A DNA stretch of 64,000 nucleotides, taken from the NCBI RefSeq assembly GCF_029909975.1, contig NZ_CP094516.1, forward strand, positions 1,860,001 through 1,924,000. The letters are read 5' to 3'. This DNA is from Bradyrhizobium sp. ISRA430 (GTDB lineage: Bacteria; Pseudomonadota; Alphaproteobacteria; Rhizobiales; Xanthobacteraceae). Position 1 is the first letter of the stretch. Each line of letters opens with the position of its first letter. The notes beneath the pieces were generated by a model that made no database searches, was not told the origin of the DNA, and saw nothing but the letters and a program-made list of their open reading frames with translations. Positions 18,711 to 27,025 of the stretch are shown here, in pieces. A program made the position numbers and the translations under genes.

Positions 18711-19616
18711 CTACTCGCCCTCGCGGCTCCACGGGAAGAGGTTGGCGGGAAAATCCGCTGCATAGCGCCTCCCCTTCGGGGGCGGCGGCGGCTCGTCCGG
18801 GGGATTCGGATTCGGCTCGACCACCCGCCGATAGAGGTGCCAGGTGGCATGACCGAGCACCGGCAGAGTGACAGCGAGACCGACGAACAGCGGCAGCGAG
18901 CCGAGCACGAGCAACGCTGCCACGATGAGGCCCCATCCGGCCATCGCAACCGGATTCGCCGCCACCACTCGCAGCGACGTGCGGATCGCATCGATCGCAG
19001 TCGCATGCCGGTCGAGCATCAACGGAAACGACACGACGCTGATGCACAGGGCCGCGACCGCAAACAGGAAGCCGACACCGCAACCGACGATGATGAGCCA
19101 CCAGCCTTCCGGGGTCGTCAGCACGCGCGTTGCGAAGTCGGGGATGCTTGCAGCCGGCGCGTTGCCGAAGATCGTGACGTAGATTGCATTGGCGACACCG
19201 ATCCAGGCCCCGAACAGGACGAGCAGGAGCACGCCAAGCTCGAGCATCGCGCCGAACGACGGCGCGCGCAGCACCTTGATCGCGTCCCAGGCACCGACCT
19301 CTTCGCCGCGCTCGCGGCGACGGCTGAGTTCGTAGAGACCGATCGCGGCAAAGGGACCGATCAAGGCAAACCCGGCGGCCAGCGGAAACAACAGCGGCAG
19401 CACCGAATAACCGAGGACCATCCTGAACAGGACGAGACCGAGAACGGGATAAATCACGCACACAACGAGCGCGTGACTTGGCATCGCCTGGAAATCCTCC
19501 CAACCCAGGCGCAGCGCCTCGGTCAGGTCGGACAAACTGATCTTGCGGATGGGATACGAGGCCGCTTCGCCGAATACATGCCGCCTCAAGATGTCGTGGG
19601 AGTACAGAGTGGCCAT
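18711..19616 (-). CDS. DUF2189 integral membrane protein
   Basis: 301 residues from the ATG at 19616. There is a polar N-terminus with IRKISLSDLTEALRLGWEDF, then about six hydrophobic segments and a Pro-rich C-terminal tail EPNPNPPDEPPPPPKGRR. The pattern fits DUF2189 (COG5473), multi-pass inner-membrane proteins of unknown function. It is divergent from the coxM-type cluster across a 555-bp gap. A respiratory link is only suggested by that position. Confidence 0.78.
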   Translation of the reverse strand: MATLYSHDILRRHVFGEAASYPIRKISLSDLTEALRLGWEDFQAMPSHALVVCVIYPVLGLVLFRMVLGYSVLPLLFPLAAGFALIGPFAAIGLYELSRRRERGEEVGAWDAIKVLRAPSFGAMLELGVLLLVLFGAWIGVANAIYVTIFGNAPAASIPDFATRVLTTPEGWWLIIVGCGVGFLFAVAALCISVVSFPLMLDRHATAIDAIRTSLRVVAANPVAMAGWGLIVAALLVLGSLPLFVGLAVTLPVLGHATWHLYRRVVEPNPNPPDEPPPPPKGRRYAADFPANLFPWSREGE

Positions 19617-20171
19617 GAACGCACCCTCCCGTGCTGAAAATCGCGGTTTCGATAACACGCGCTTTTCAGCCACGCGTGTCCGCCTCTCGAGCGAGAAACG
19701 CGATGGGCCGAGTACCGCAACCCAGGTTCAGCGAAACGAGCCTGGCCGGACGGAACCCGTCGCGACCTGCATCACAAGCTTAGCGCGCACGGAAAACGAC
19801 TGCACTCACGGTTGGGTGAATTGTGCATCCGCACATATTTGTGCGTTGCGTCAACCAAGCGGCCGCCACCTAACAGGTGCAACCGACGCTCTGCCGATTT
19901 CCCGGGCGACAGCAACGCCCGCGCCACATCAGCACGCCGACATGCTCTATTGACGCCGGGTTCGGCTGGGATCATCTTTAAACGCAGACGCCCTTAGCTC
20001 CGATGAGATTGGTGGTCACGACGGTTCTCTTGCTGTCGCGACCAGTGGAATGGGCGAGGCAAGAGGCCGGCGATGGCATAGACGCCAACCAAGAAAAGCC
20101 AGCCATCGCGACAGACGTGAGCTCCGCCCCGGATTCGTATCCGCAGCCTTTGATGGCAAGGATGGATCAGG
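19617..20171. other. 555-bp divergent intergenic region between DUF2189 and oxidase genes
   Basis: No credible gene was found on either strand. It should hold promoters for both the DUF2189 gene and the oxidase cluster. The only clear structure is the inverted repeat listed at 19830-19845 and the adjacent GTGCATCCGCAC. No TTGAT-N4-ATCAA FixK/FNR box was seen. Confidence 0.5.
19830..19845. promoter_or_regulatory. Inverted repeat CGCACA-TATT-TGTGCG, candidate operator
   Basis: Perfect 6-bp arms with an AT spacer, immediately preceded by a second small palindrome GTGC-ATCC-GCAC. It lies mid-way in the divergent region between the DUF2189 gene and the oxidase cluster. The regulator is unknown and the role is inferred from symmetry and position. 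Confidence 0.35.
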
Positions 20172-21005
20172 ATGGCTGTCGCACTGATACTGCTTTTGGT
20201 CGCGATCGGCTCGGTGCTGTTTCACCTCTACAGCCCGTGGTGGTGGACGCCGATCGCCACGAACTGGGCCTATATCGACCACACCATCAACATCACGTTC
20301 TGGATCACGGGCTTCGTTTTCGTCGCGGTCATCGCCTTCATGGCCTATTGCGTCTTCCGCTTTCACCACAAGGAGGGAAGAAGGGCTGACTATAATCCGG
20401 AAAACAAAAAGCTCGAATGGTGGCTTAGCGTCGGGACCGGCGTCGGCGTCGCGGCCATGCTGGCGCCCGGGCTCGTGGTCTGGCACCAGTTCGTGACGGT
20501 GCCAGCGAATGCCACCGAGGTCGAAGTCATGGGCCAACAATGGCAATGGAGCTTCCGCCTTCCGGGCAAGGATGGGCGGCTCGGCACATCCGATGTCCGC
20601 AACATCGGACCCGACAATCCGATGGGGCTCAATCGCGACGATGCACAATCGCAGGACGACGTCGTGATCGAGAACGGCGACCTGCACCTTCAAGTGGGAA
20701 AGCCGGTCAAGGTTCTCCTCCGCTCGGTTGATGTCCTGCACGATTTCTACGTGCCCGAATTCCGGGCCAAGATGGACATGGTTCCAGGCGTGGTGACGTA
20801 TTTCTGGATAACACCGATCCGAACCGGAACGTTCGACGTTCTCTGTGCGGAGCTTTGTGGCGCTGCCCATTATCAGATGCGGGCCAAGGTCATCGTCGAC
20901 GAAGAGCATGAATATCACGCCTGGCTGGACCAACAGAAAACGTTTGCAGAATTGTCGTCCGGAAAGGCCGTCGTGAAGGCGACGTATCAAGCCGGCAGCA
21001 AGTAG
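20172..21005 (+). CDS. coxM: Haem-copper oxidase subunit II (CuA type), coxM-like
   Basis: 277 residues. Two N-terminal membrane helices precede a periplasmic cupredoxin domain. CuA ligands are complete: the histidine in DVLHDFYVPEF, then C-AEL-C-GAA-H-YQ-M in VLCAELCGAAHYQM. EVMGQQWQWSFRLP holds the conserved Trp-rich electron-entry patch. CuA shows that this is a cytochrome c oxidase, not a quinol oxidase. No haem c motif is fused. An AAGGATCAGG Shine-Dalgarno precedes the ATG. It is the first gene of a II-I-III-III-IV cluster resembling coxMNOP of B. japonicum; the symbol is given on that basis. Confidence 0.9.
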   Translation: MAVALILLLVAIGSVLFHLYSPWWWTPIATNWAYIDHTINITFWITGFVFVAVIAFMAYCVFRFHHKEGRRADYNPENKKLEWWLSVGTGVGVAAMLAPGLVVWHQFVTVPANATEVEVMGQQWQWSFRLPGKDGRLGTSDVRNIGPDNPMGLNRDDAQSQDDVVIENGDLHLQVGKPVKVLLRSVDVLHDFYVPEFRAKMDMVPGVVTYFWITPIRTGTFDVLCAELCGAAHYQMRAKVIVDEEHEYHAWLDQQKTFAELSSGKAVVKATYQAGSK

Positions 21006-21085
21006 CAAGGTGCCGCCGCGAAGACAGATCGGGTGCGTGCAACCAACGCGTCGCTCCCGATGGAAACGACCGAGGAGGTTTTTCT

Positions 21086-22864
21086 ATGGTCGATATTCCA
21101 TATGAAGGGATCGCAGACATCCCGCCTGCCGAAGTACCTGATGTCGACCTCTATCATCCGAGGAGCTGGTGGACACGGTATGTCTTCTCGCAGGACGCCA
21201 AGGTGATCGCCGTTCAGTACGCGCTGACGGCTTCGGCCATCGGGCTGGTTGCCCTGGTGCTGTCGTGGCTGATGCGACTGCAGCTCGGATTCCCTGGTAT
21301 CTTCTCTTTCATCGATGCCAACCAGTACCTCCAGTTCATCACCATGCACGGCATGATCATGGTGATCTACCTGCTCACCGCATTGTTCCTGGGCGGATTC
21401 GGCAACTACCTGATCCCGCTGATGGTCGGCGCCCGGGACATGGTCTTCCCCTATGTGAACATGCTGAGTTACTGGGTCTACCTGCTCGCAGTCCTGGTGC
21501 TGGCCTCGACATTCTTCGTGCCCGGCGGCCCCACGGGCGCCGGCTGGACGCTGTACCCGCCGCAGGCAATCCTCTCCGGAACGCCCGGGCAGGATTGGGG
21601 CATCATTCTCATGATGTCGTCGCTGATCCTGTTCATCATCGGCTTCACCATGGGCGGGCTGAATTATGTGGTCACGGTGCTCCAGGCGCGCACCCGCGGC
21701 ATGACCTTGATGCGCCTGCCCCTCACGGTGTGGGGCATTTTCACGGCGACCGTCATGGCGCTGTTGGCATTCCCCGCGCTCTTCGTCGCCTCGGTGATGC
21801 TGCTGCTCGACCGTCTCTTGGGAACGAGCTTCTTCATGCCCTCCCTCGTCGAGATGGGCACTCTCTCGAAATATGGTGGCGGCAGCCCACTGCTTTTCCA
21901 GCACCTGTTCTGGTTCTTCGGCCACCCCGAGGTCTACATCGTCGCCCTGCCAGCCTTCGGCATCGTCTCCGATCTGATCAGCACGCATGCGCGCAAGAAC
22001 ATCTTTGGCTACCGCATGATGGTCTGGGCGATCGTGGCCATCGGCGCACTCAGCTTCATCGTATGGGCGCACCACATGTATGTGAGCGGCATGTTCCCGC
22101 AGTTCGGGTACTTCTTCGCCACCACGACGCTCATCATCGCCATCCCCACCGCGATCAAGGTCTACAACTGGGTGCTGACCCTGTGGCGCGGCGACATTCA
22201 TCTCACGGTGCCGATGCTGTTCGCCCTCGGCTTCATCATCACCTTCGTGAACGGCGGGCTTACCGGCCTCTTCCTCGGTAACGTCGTCGTGGACGTGCCG
22301 CTCTCGGACACCATGTTCGTGGTCGCGCATTTCCACATGGTGATGGGCGTGGCACCGATCATGGTCGTGCTCGGCGCGATCTATCATTGGTACCCCAAGG
22401 TCACGGGGCGGATGCTGAACGAGGTCCTGGGCAAGCTTCACTTCTGGGCCACCTTCCTCGGCGCCTACCTGATCTTCTTCCCCATGCACTATCTCGGACT
22501 GCTCGGGGTCCCGCGTCGGTATTTCGAGCTCGGCGACGCGGCGTTCATCCCGCCCTCGGCCCATTCACTGAACGCCTTCATCTCTGTGGTGGCCCTGACC
22601 GTCGGCTTCAGCCAAATGGTGTTCCTGTTCAATCTTGCCTGGAGCCTGTTCAAAGGTAAGCCCTCGGGCGGCAATCCGTGGCGGGCGACGACCCTGGAGT
22701 GGCAGACGCCGGAGACGCCCCCCGGGCACGGCAACTGGGGCAAGGAGCTCCCGATCGTTTACCGCTGGGCCTATGACTACAGCGTGCCCGGTGCCGCGGA
22801 GGACTTCATTCCGCAGAACCAGCCGCCGCGCGCGACGCAGGTCGTTCAGGGAGCTGCTTCGTGA
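21086..22864 (+). CDS. coxN: Haem-copper oxidase subunit I (A1 type), coxN-like
   Basis: 592 residues, about twelve or more membrane helices. It carries the catalytic haem-CuB centre. ITMHGMIMV supplies the low-spin haem ligand region, FGHPEVYI has the CuB His-Tyr pair and the proton-channel Glu, WAHHMYVSG gives the two further CuB histidines, and VAHFHMVMG the haem ligands. K-channel IPTAIKVYNW and D-channel GGFGNYLIPLMVGARDM are present, which places it in the A1 class. An AGGAGG Shine-Dalgarno lies upstream. Its TGA overlaps the GTG of the next gene (GTGA), so the two are translationally coupled. Confidence 0.95.
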   Translation: MVDIPYEGIADIPPAEVPDVDLYHPRSWWTRYVFSQDAKVIAVQYALTASAIGLVALVLSWLMRLQLGFPGIFSFIDANQYLQFITMHGMIMVIYLLTALFLGGFGNYLIPLMVGARDMVFPYVNMLSYWVYLLAVLVLASTFFVPGGPTGAGWTLYPPQAILSGTPGQDWGIILMMSSLILFIIGFTMGGLNYVVTVLQARTRGMTLMRLPLTVWGIFTATVMALLAFPALFVASVMLLLDRLLGTSFFMPSLVEMGTLSKYGGGSPLLFQHLFWFFGHPEVYIVALPAFGIVSDLISTHARKNIFGYRMMVWAIVAIGALSFIVWAHHMYVSGMFPQFGYFFATTTLIIAIPTAIKVYNWVLTLWRGDIHLTVPMLFALGFIITFVNGGLTGLFLGNVVVDVPLSDTMFVVAHFHMVMGVAPIMVVLGAIYHWYPKVTGRMLNEVLGKLHFWATFLGAYLIFFPMHYLGLLGVPRRYFELGDAAFIPPSAHSLNAFISVVALTVGFSQMVFLFNLAWSLFKGKPSGGNPWRATTLEWQTPETPPGHGNWGKELPIVYRWAYDYSVPGAAEDFIPQNQPPRATQVVQGAAS

Positions 22865-23565
22865 GCGCCATCATCCTGTTCCTGGCTGTGATCGCGGTCA
22901 TCGCCGGATGGTGGCTGTCGCAACAGCGACTAATGGCAAAGCCTTGGCTGGAGGAAGGTCCGGTTGGTGACTTCCCCGGCGGTGATGCCATAACCTGGCC
23001 GGCCGCGAAGATCGGACTTGGCGTGTTTCTCGCCGTCGCGGGCGCATTGTTCGTCCTCTTCATCAGCGCCTACTCGATGCGCATGAACGAGGTGGACTGG
23101 CGGGCGCTGCCCGTGCCGCGGCTGCTGTGGCTCAACACGGGCGTCCTGGTCCTCAGCAGCGTCGCACTGCAGTACTCGTATGTGGCTGCGCGCCGAGATA
23201 ACACCGAGGGCGTCATGGTCGGCCTGCTCGCGGGCGGAGCATCTGCGGTGATCTTCCTCGCCGGACAGCTCCTGGCCTGGCAGCAACTCAACGCGGCCGG
23301 ATATTTCGTGGCGTCCAATCCGGCGAATTCGTTTTTCTACCTGTTGACCGCGGTGCACGGACTGCATCTGACGGGCGGCCTGGTGGCCCTCGGCCGAACC
23401 TCAGCCACGGTGTGGCGTGGCGCCGCGACCGTTGACATGCGCTTGAGCGTGGAGCTGTGCGCCATCTACTGGCACTTCCTGCTGCTGGTCTGGCTCGTCC
23501 TGCTCGGGCTCCTCACAGGCTGGACAGACGATTTCGTCAACATCTGTCGCCAATTGCTGAGCTAG
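22861..23565 (+). CDS. coxO: Cytochrome c oxidase subunit III-like protein (first of two), coxO-like
   Basis: 234 residues from a GTG that overlaps the subunit I stop. About six or seven hydrophobic segments and subunit III landmarks TAVHGLHLTGGLVALG and IYWHFLLLVWLVLLGLL are visible. It differs from a standard subunit III in having an extra N-terminal helix with a WLSQQRLMAKPW segment. Subunit III stabilises the proton-loading side of the oxidase. The presence of a second subunit III gene immediately downstream is notable. Confidence 0.85.
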   Translation: MSAIILFLAVIAVIAGWWLSQQRLMAKPWLEEGPVGDFPGGDAITWPAAKIGLGVFLAVAGALFVLFISAYSMRMNEVDWRALPVPRLLWLNTGVLVLSSVALQYSYVAARRDNTEGVMVGLLAGGASAVIFLAGQLLAWQQLNAAGYFVASNPANSFFYLLTAVHGLHLTGGLVALGRTSATVWRGAATVDMRLSVELCAIYWHFLLLVWLVLLGLLTGWTDDFVNICRQLLS

Positions 23566-23579
23566 GGAGGCAGGATCAG

Positions 23580-24302
23580 ATGGCTGAGACCGTGCTGACA
23601 AATCCGGGCCAATCGCCTGCGCGGCCTGAAGGCTGGCGCGGCATCGCCGCCGACTGGGCGTCCGATCAGCGCGCCTTCAAGAACGTGTCCTGGGGCAAGG
23701 CCATGATGTGGATCTTCCTCCTCAGCGACACCTTCATCTTCAGTTGCTTCCTGCTCTCCTACATGACGGCACGCATGTCGACGACGGTGCCGTGGCCCAA
23801 TACCAGCGAAGTCTTTGCCCTCAACATCGGCGATACACATATCCCGATGATCCTGATCGCCATCATGACCTTCATCCTGATCAGCAGTAGCGGCACGATG
23901 GCGATGGCCGTCAATTTCGGCTACCGCCGCGATCGTGTCAGAACCGCAGCCCTGATGCTGGTCACGGCGGCCTTCGGCGCGACCTTCGTCGGTATGCAGG
24001 CTTTCGAGTGGACCAAGCTGATCAGGGAAGGCGTCCGGCCCTGGGGCAACCCGTGGGGCGCGGAGCAATTTGGTGCGAGCTTCTTCATGATCACCGGCTT
24101 CCACGGCACCCACGTGACGATTGGTGTGATCTTTCTGATCGCCATTGCGCGGAAGGTCTTGCGCGGTGACTTCGACGTCGAGCGGCGCGGCTTCTTCACG
24201 AGCCGCAAGGGGTATTACGAGATCGTCGAGATCATGGGGCTGTACTGGCACTTCGTCGATCTCGTGTGGGTGTTCATCTTTGCCTTGTTCTATCTTTGGT
24301 GA
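23580..24302 (+). CDS. coxP: Cytochrome c oxidase subunit III (second of two), coxP-like
   Basis: 240 residues from the ATG at 23580, preceded by AGGGAGG. Family landmarks are MQAFEWTKLI, MITGFHGTHVTIGVIFL and EIMGLYWHFVDLVWVFIFALFYLW, which match subunit III more canonically than the preceding gene. It has about six or seven membrane helices. It is only 14 bp from the previous stop and 9 bp from the next start, so it is firmly part of the operon. Confidence 0.9.
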   Translation: MAETVLTNPGQSPARPEGWRGIAADWASDQRAFKNVSWGKAMMWIFLLSDTFIFSCFLLSYMTARMSTTVPWPNTSEVFALNIGDTHIPMILIAIMTFILISSSGTMAMAVNFGYRRDRVRTAALMLVTAAFGATFVGMQAFEWTKLIREGVRPWGNPWGAEQFGASFFMITGFHGTHVTIGVIFLIAIARKVLRGDFDVERRGFFTSRKGYYEIVEIMGLYWHFVDLVWVFIFALFYLW

Positions 24303-24311
24303 GGTCGGCGC

Positions 24312-24704
24312 ATGACAAACGCGGCAGTACACATGGAAGGACAGCTCCACGCTCCGGTGCATGGCGCAGTCGCAACAGCGGCCGTTCACACGAAGGGGCA
24401 ACAGCACCCGATCAAGCTCTACCTCGTGGTCTGGGGCTGGTTGTTCGTCCTCAGCACCTGCTCCTTCCTCGTCGACTATTTTGGCCTTCATGGCTTTCTC
24501 AGGTGGTCGCTGATCCTGCTGTTCATGGTGGTGAAGGCCGGCCTGATCGTCGCCGTCTTCATGCACATGGCCTGGGAGCGGCTGGCCCTGACCTATGCCA
24601 TCCTGGCGCCGCCGATCGCGGTGTTGGTATTTGTTGCCATCATGGTGCTCGAATCCGAATACACCCACTTGCTTCGGGTGCTGTTCTTCGCAGCCCCGTC
24701 GTAG
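24312..24704 (+). CDS. Cytochrome oxidase subunit IV-like small membrane protein
   Basis: 130 residues. The His/Ala-rich hydrophilic N-terminus (about 38 residues) precedes three hydrophobic helices. The sequence SLILLFMVVKAGLIVAVFMHM is the hallmark of prokaryotic subunit IV (CyoD/CtaF/COX4_pro type). It is the last gene of the oxidase operon. No oxidase assembly genes (cox10, cox11, cox15, sco) are adjacent, so assembly must be served from elsewhere. Confidence 0.88.
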   Translation: MTNAAVHMEGQLHAPVHGAVATAAVHTKGQQHPIKLYLVVWGWLFVLSTCSFLVDYFGLHGFLRWSLILLFMVVKAGLIVAVFMHMAWERLALTYAILAPPIAVLVFVAIMVLESEYTHLLRVLFFAAPS

Positions 24705-24742
24705 CGGCAAGCCGAGTTCTCACTGTCACGCCAAGTTCTCAC

Positions 24743-24847
24743 TGTCATGCCCCGCGAAGGCGGGGCATCCAGTACTCATTGGCCGGACTCGTCCCCGACG
24801 AACTCCGCCGCGGCGTACTGGATCATCCGCCTTCTCGGATGATGACA
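24743..24847. repeat. Palindromic extragenic repeat, family B (copy 2)
   Basis: About 105 bp from TGTCATGCCCCGCGAAGGCG to GGATGATGACAG, with inner blocks GCATCCAGTACTC and GTACTGGATCATCCGCC. It matches 18531-18635. A further partial copy of the leading motif (CTGTCACGCCAAGTTCTCA) precedes it at about 24723. It sits between the convergent oxidase operon and nadE. Confidence 0.8.
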
Positions 24848-24885
24848 GGTAAGCGTGTAGCGAGACCGCCCGTCTCTCTCGGGTG

Positions 24886-26643
24886 CTACCCCTCGAACGC
24901 GTCGATCGAAGCGCGGCTGGCGGCTGACACGAGCGTCTCGTCCGGCGCGGGCAACGGTGCACCCCTGTCGCGGAAGCGGTTGGTGATGGGATAGCGGCGG
25001 TCGCGGCCGAAATTCCTGCCGGTCACCTTCACGCCGGGCGCGGCCTGGCGGCGCTTGTATTCGGCAACGTTGAGCAGATGGTCGATGTGCACGACCACCT
25101 CGCGCGCAAAGCCGGCGGCGATGATCTGGTCCAGCGGTTCCTCGCGCTCGACCAGACGCTCCAGGATGGCGTCGAGCACGTCATAGGGCGGGAGCGAATC
25201 CTGATCGGTCTGGTTCTCGCGCAGCTCCGCCGTCGGCGGTCGGGCGATGATGTCGGGCGGAATGATCTCGCCCGCAGGACCGAGCGCGCCATCCGGCTTC
25301 CACACGTTGCGCAACGCCGCCAGGCGGAACACCTGCGTCTTGTAGATGTCCTTGATCGGATTGAAGCCGCCGTTCATGTCGCCGTAGAGCGTGGCGTAGC
25401 CGACCGACATTTCCGACTTGTTGCCGGTGGTCACGACCATCAGCCCGGTCTTGTTCGAGATCGCCATCAAGAGCGTGCCGCGGGTGCGAGACTGAAGGTT
25501 CTCTTCGGTGATGTCAGGCGGCAGATTCTTGAATATATCGGAAAGGATGTTCTCGAAGCCGTTCACCGCCTCCGCGATCGGCAGGACCTCGTAGCGGATG
25601 CCGAGGTGGCCGGCGAGCTCACCGGCATCGGCGATCGAGCTCGCTGCCGTGAAGCGATAAGGCAGCATCACGCCGTGCACCTGATCCGCGCCGAGCGCGT
25701 CGACGGCGATCGCCGCGCACAGCGCTGAATCGATGCCGCCGGAAATGCCGAGCAGCACGCCGGGAAAGCCGTTCTTGGCGACGTAGTCGCGCAAGCCCAG
25801 CACACAGGCCGCGTAATCGGCCTGGTCGCCCTCGGGCAGCGCGGCGATCGGACCCGTGCAGCGCCAATCGTCACCATTCTTGCTGAAGCGCAGCGTGGTG
25901 ATGCTCTCCGCAAACGCCGGCAGTTGCGCAGCGAGCGAAAGATCGCCGTTGAGTGCGAAGGAGGCACCATCGAACACCAGCTCGTCCTGGCCGCAGACCT
26001 GGTTGAGGTAGACCAGCGGCAGGCCACTCTCGGTGACGCGCGCGACCGCAACCGACAGGCGCACGTCGGCCTTGTCGCGGGCGTAAGGCGAGCCGTTCGG
26101 CACGAGGATGATCTCCGCGCCGGTCTCGGCGAGCGTCTCGACGACGTTCTCGTAGTCCTCGGATTCCTCCAGCCAGATATCCTCGCAGATCGGCACCCCG
26201 ATCCGCACCCCGCGCACGATCACGGGACCGGCCGCGGGTCCGTGCGCGAACAGCCGCTTCTCGTCGAACACGCCGTAATTCGGCAGGTTGCACTTGAAGC
26301 GCAGTGCGGCGATGCGTCCCCCATCGAGTAGCGCGCAGGCATTGTAGAGCCTGCCCTCCTCGACCCAGGGCGTGCCGACCAGCATCGCCGGGCCGCCGTC
26401 CGCGGTCTCGCGCGCAAGGCTTTCGATCGCCGCGCGGCAGGCGGCCTGGAAGGCAGGCTTCTGCACGAGGTCTTCCGGCGGATAGCCGGCAATGAACAAT
26501 TCCGGGAACAGCACGAGGTCGGCGCCGTCGGCCGCGGCCTGCGCCCGCGCGGCACGCGCCTTCTCGGCGTTGCCATCGATGTCGCCCACCGTCGGATTGA
26601 GCTGGGCGAGCGTGACCGCGAATTCGTTGAGACGTTCGGTCAT
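24886..26643 (-). CDS. nadE: Glutamine-dependent NAD+ synthetase
   Basis: 585 residues. Converts deamido-NAD+ to NAD+ with ATP and glutamine. The N-terminal nitrilase-type glutaminase domain has the E48-K117-C153 triad (FPELFIAGYPPEDL, RFKCNLPNYG, PICEDIW). The C-terminal ATP-pyrophosphatase domain has the P-loop SGGIDS at 301-306. The cytoplasmic enzyme is last in a probable aroG-dgkA-nadE transcript, 24 bp after dgkA. Confidence 0.96.
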   Translation of the reverse strand: MTERLNEFAVTLAQLNPTVGDIDGNAEKARAARAQAAADGADLVLFPELFIAGYPPEDLVQKPAFQAACRAAIESLARETADGGPAMLVGTPWVEEGRLYNACALLDGGRIAALRFKCNLPNYGVFDEKRLFAHGPAAGPVIVRGVRIGVPICEDIWLEESEDYENVVETLAETGAEIILVPNGSPYARDKADVRLSVAVARVTESGLPLVYLNQVCGQDELVFDGASFALNGDLSLAAQLPAFAESITTLRFSKNGDDWRCTGPIAALPEGDQADYAACVLGLRDYVAKNGFPGVLLGISGGIDSALCAAIAVDALGADQVHGVMLPYRFTAASSIADAGELAGHLGIRYEVLPIAEAVNGFENILSDIFKNLPPDITEENLQSRTRGTLLMAISNKTGLMVVTTGNKSEMSVGYATLYGDMNGGFNPIKDIYKTQVFRLAALRNVWKPDGALGPAGEIIPPDIIARPPTAELRENQTDQDSLPPYDVLDAILERLVEREEPLDQIIAAGFAREVVVHIDHLLNVAEYKRRQAAPGVKVTGRNFGRDRRYPITNRFRDRGAPLPAPDETLVSAASRASIDAFEG

Positions 26644-26667
26644 GGGCGCCGCGCTCCGATCATCCCG

Positions 26668-27021
26668 CTAAACGAATCCCAATCGCTCGACCAGGGCAAA
26701 GATCCAGAACGCACCGGCCATCAGCAGCGCCACACCGACGGCGGCCGAGCCCATGTCCTTGACCCGCCCGATCTGCTTGTCGTGGTCCATGGTCAGGCGG
26801 TCGGCGAGCTTTTCGATCGCGGTGTTGAGCAGCTCGACCACCAGCACGAACGCGACGGCGCAGACCAGCTCGACCGCGCGCATGGCGGTCGCGCCGATGA
26901 ACCAGGCGAGCGGCAGCGACAAGAGGAGCGCAAAAATCTCCTCGCGGACGGCCTGCTCCGAGCGGATCGCAAAGGCCAGACCGTTACGGGAATTGATCGT
27001 GGCCTTCCAGAGCCGCAGCAA
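26668..27021 (-). CDS. dgkA: Diacylglycerol kinase (prokaryotic DgkA)
   Basis: 117 residues, three membrane helices. The family motif VVELLNTAIEKLADR, with the catalytic Glu and Asn, is followed by GRVKDMGSAAVGVALL. It phosphorylates diacylglycerol to phosphatidic acid at the inner membrane, recycling lipid released during periplasmic glucan synthesis. The ATG is 4 bp after the aroG stop, so it is coupled to that gene, and nadE follows 24 bp on. Confidence 0.93.
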   Translation of the reverse strand: MLRLWKATINSRNGLAFAIRSEQAVREEIFALLLSLPLAWFIGATAMRAVELVCAVAFVLVVELLNTAIEKLADRLTMDHDKQIGRVKDMGSAAVGVALLMAGAFWIFALVERLGFV

Positions 27022-27025
27022 GGTG

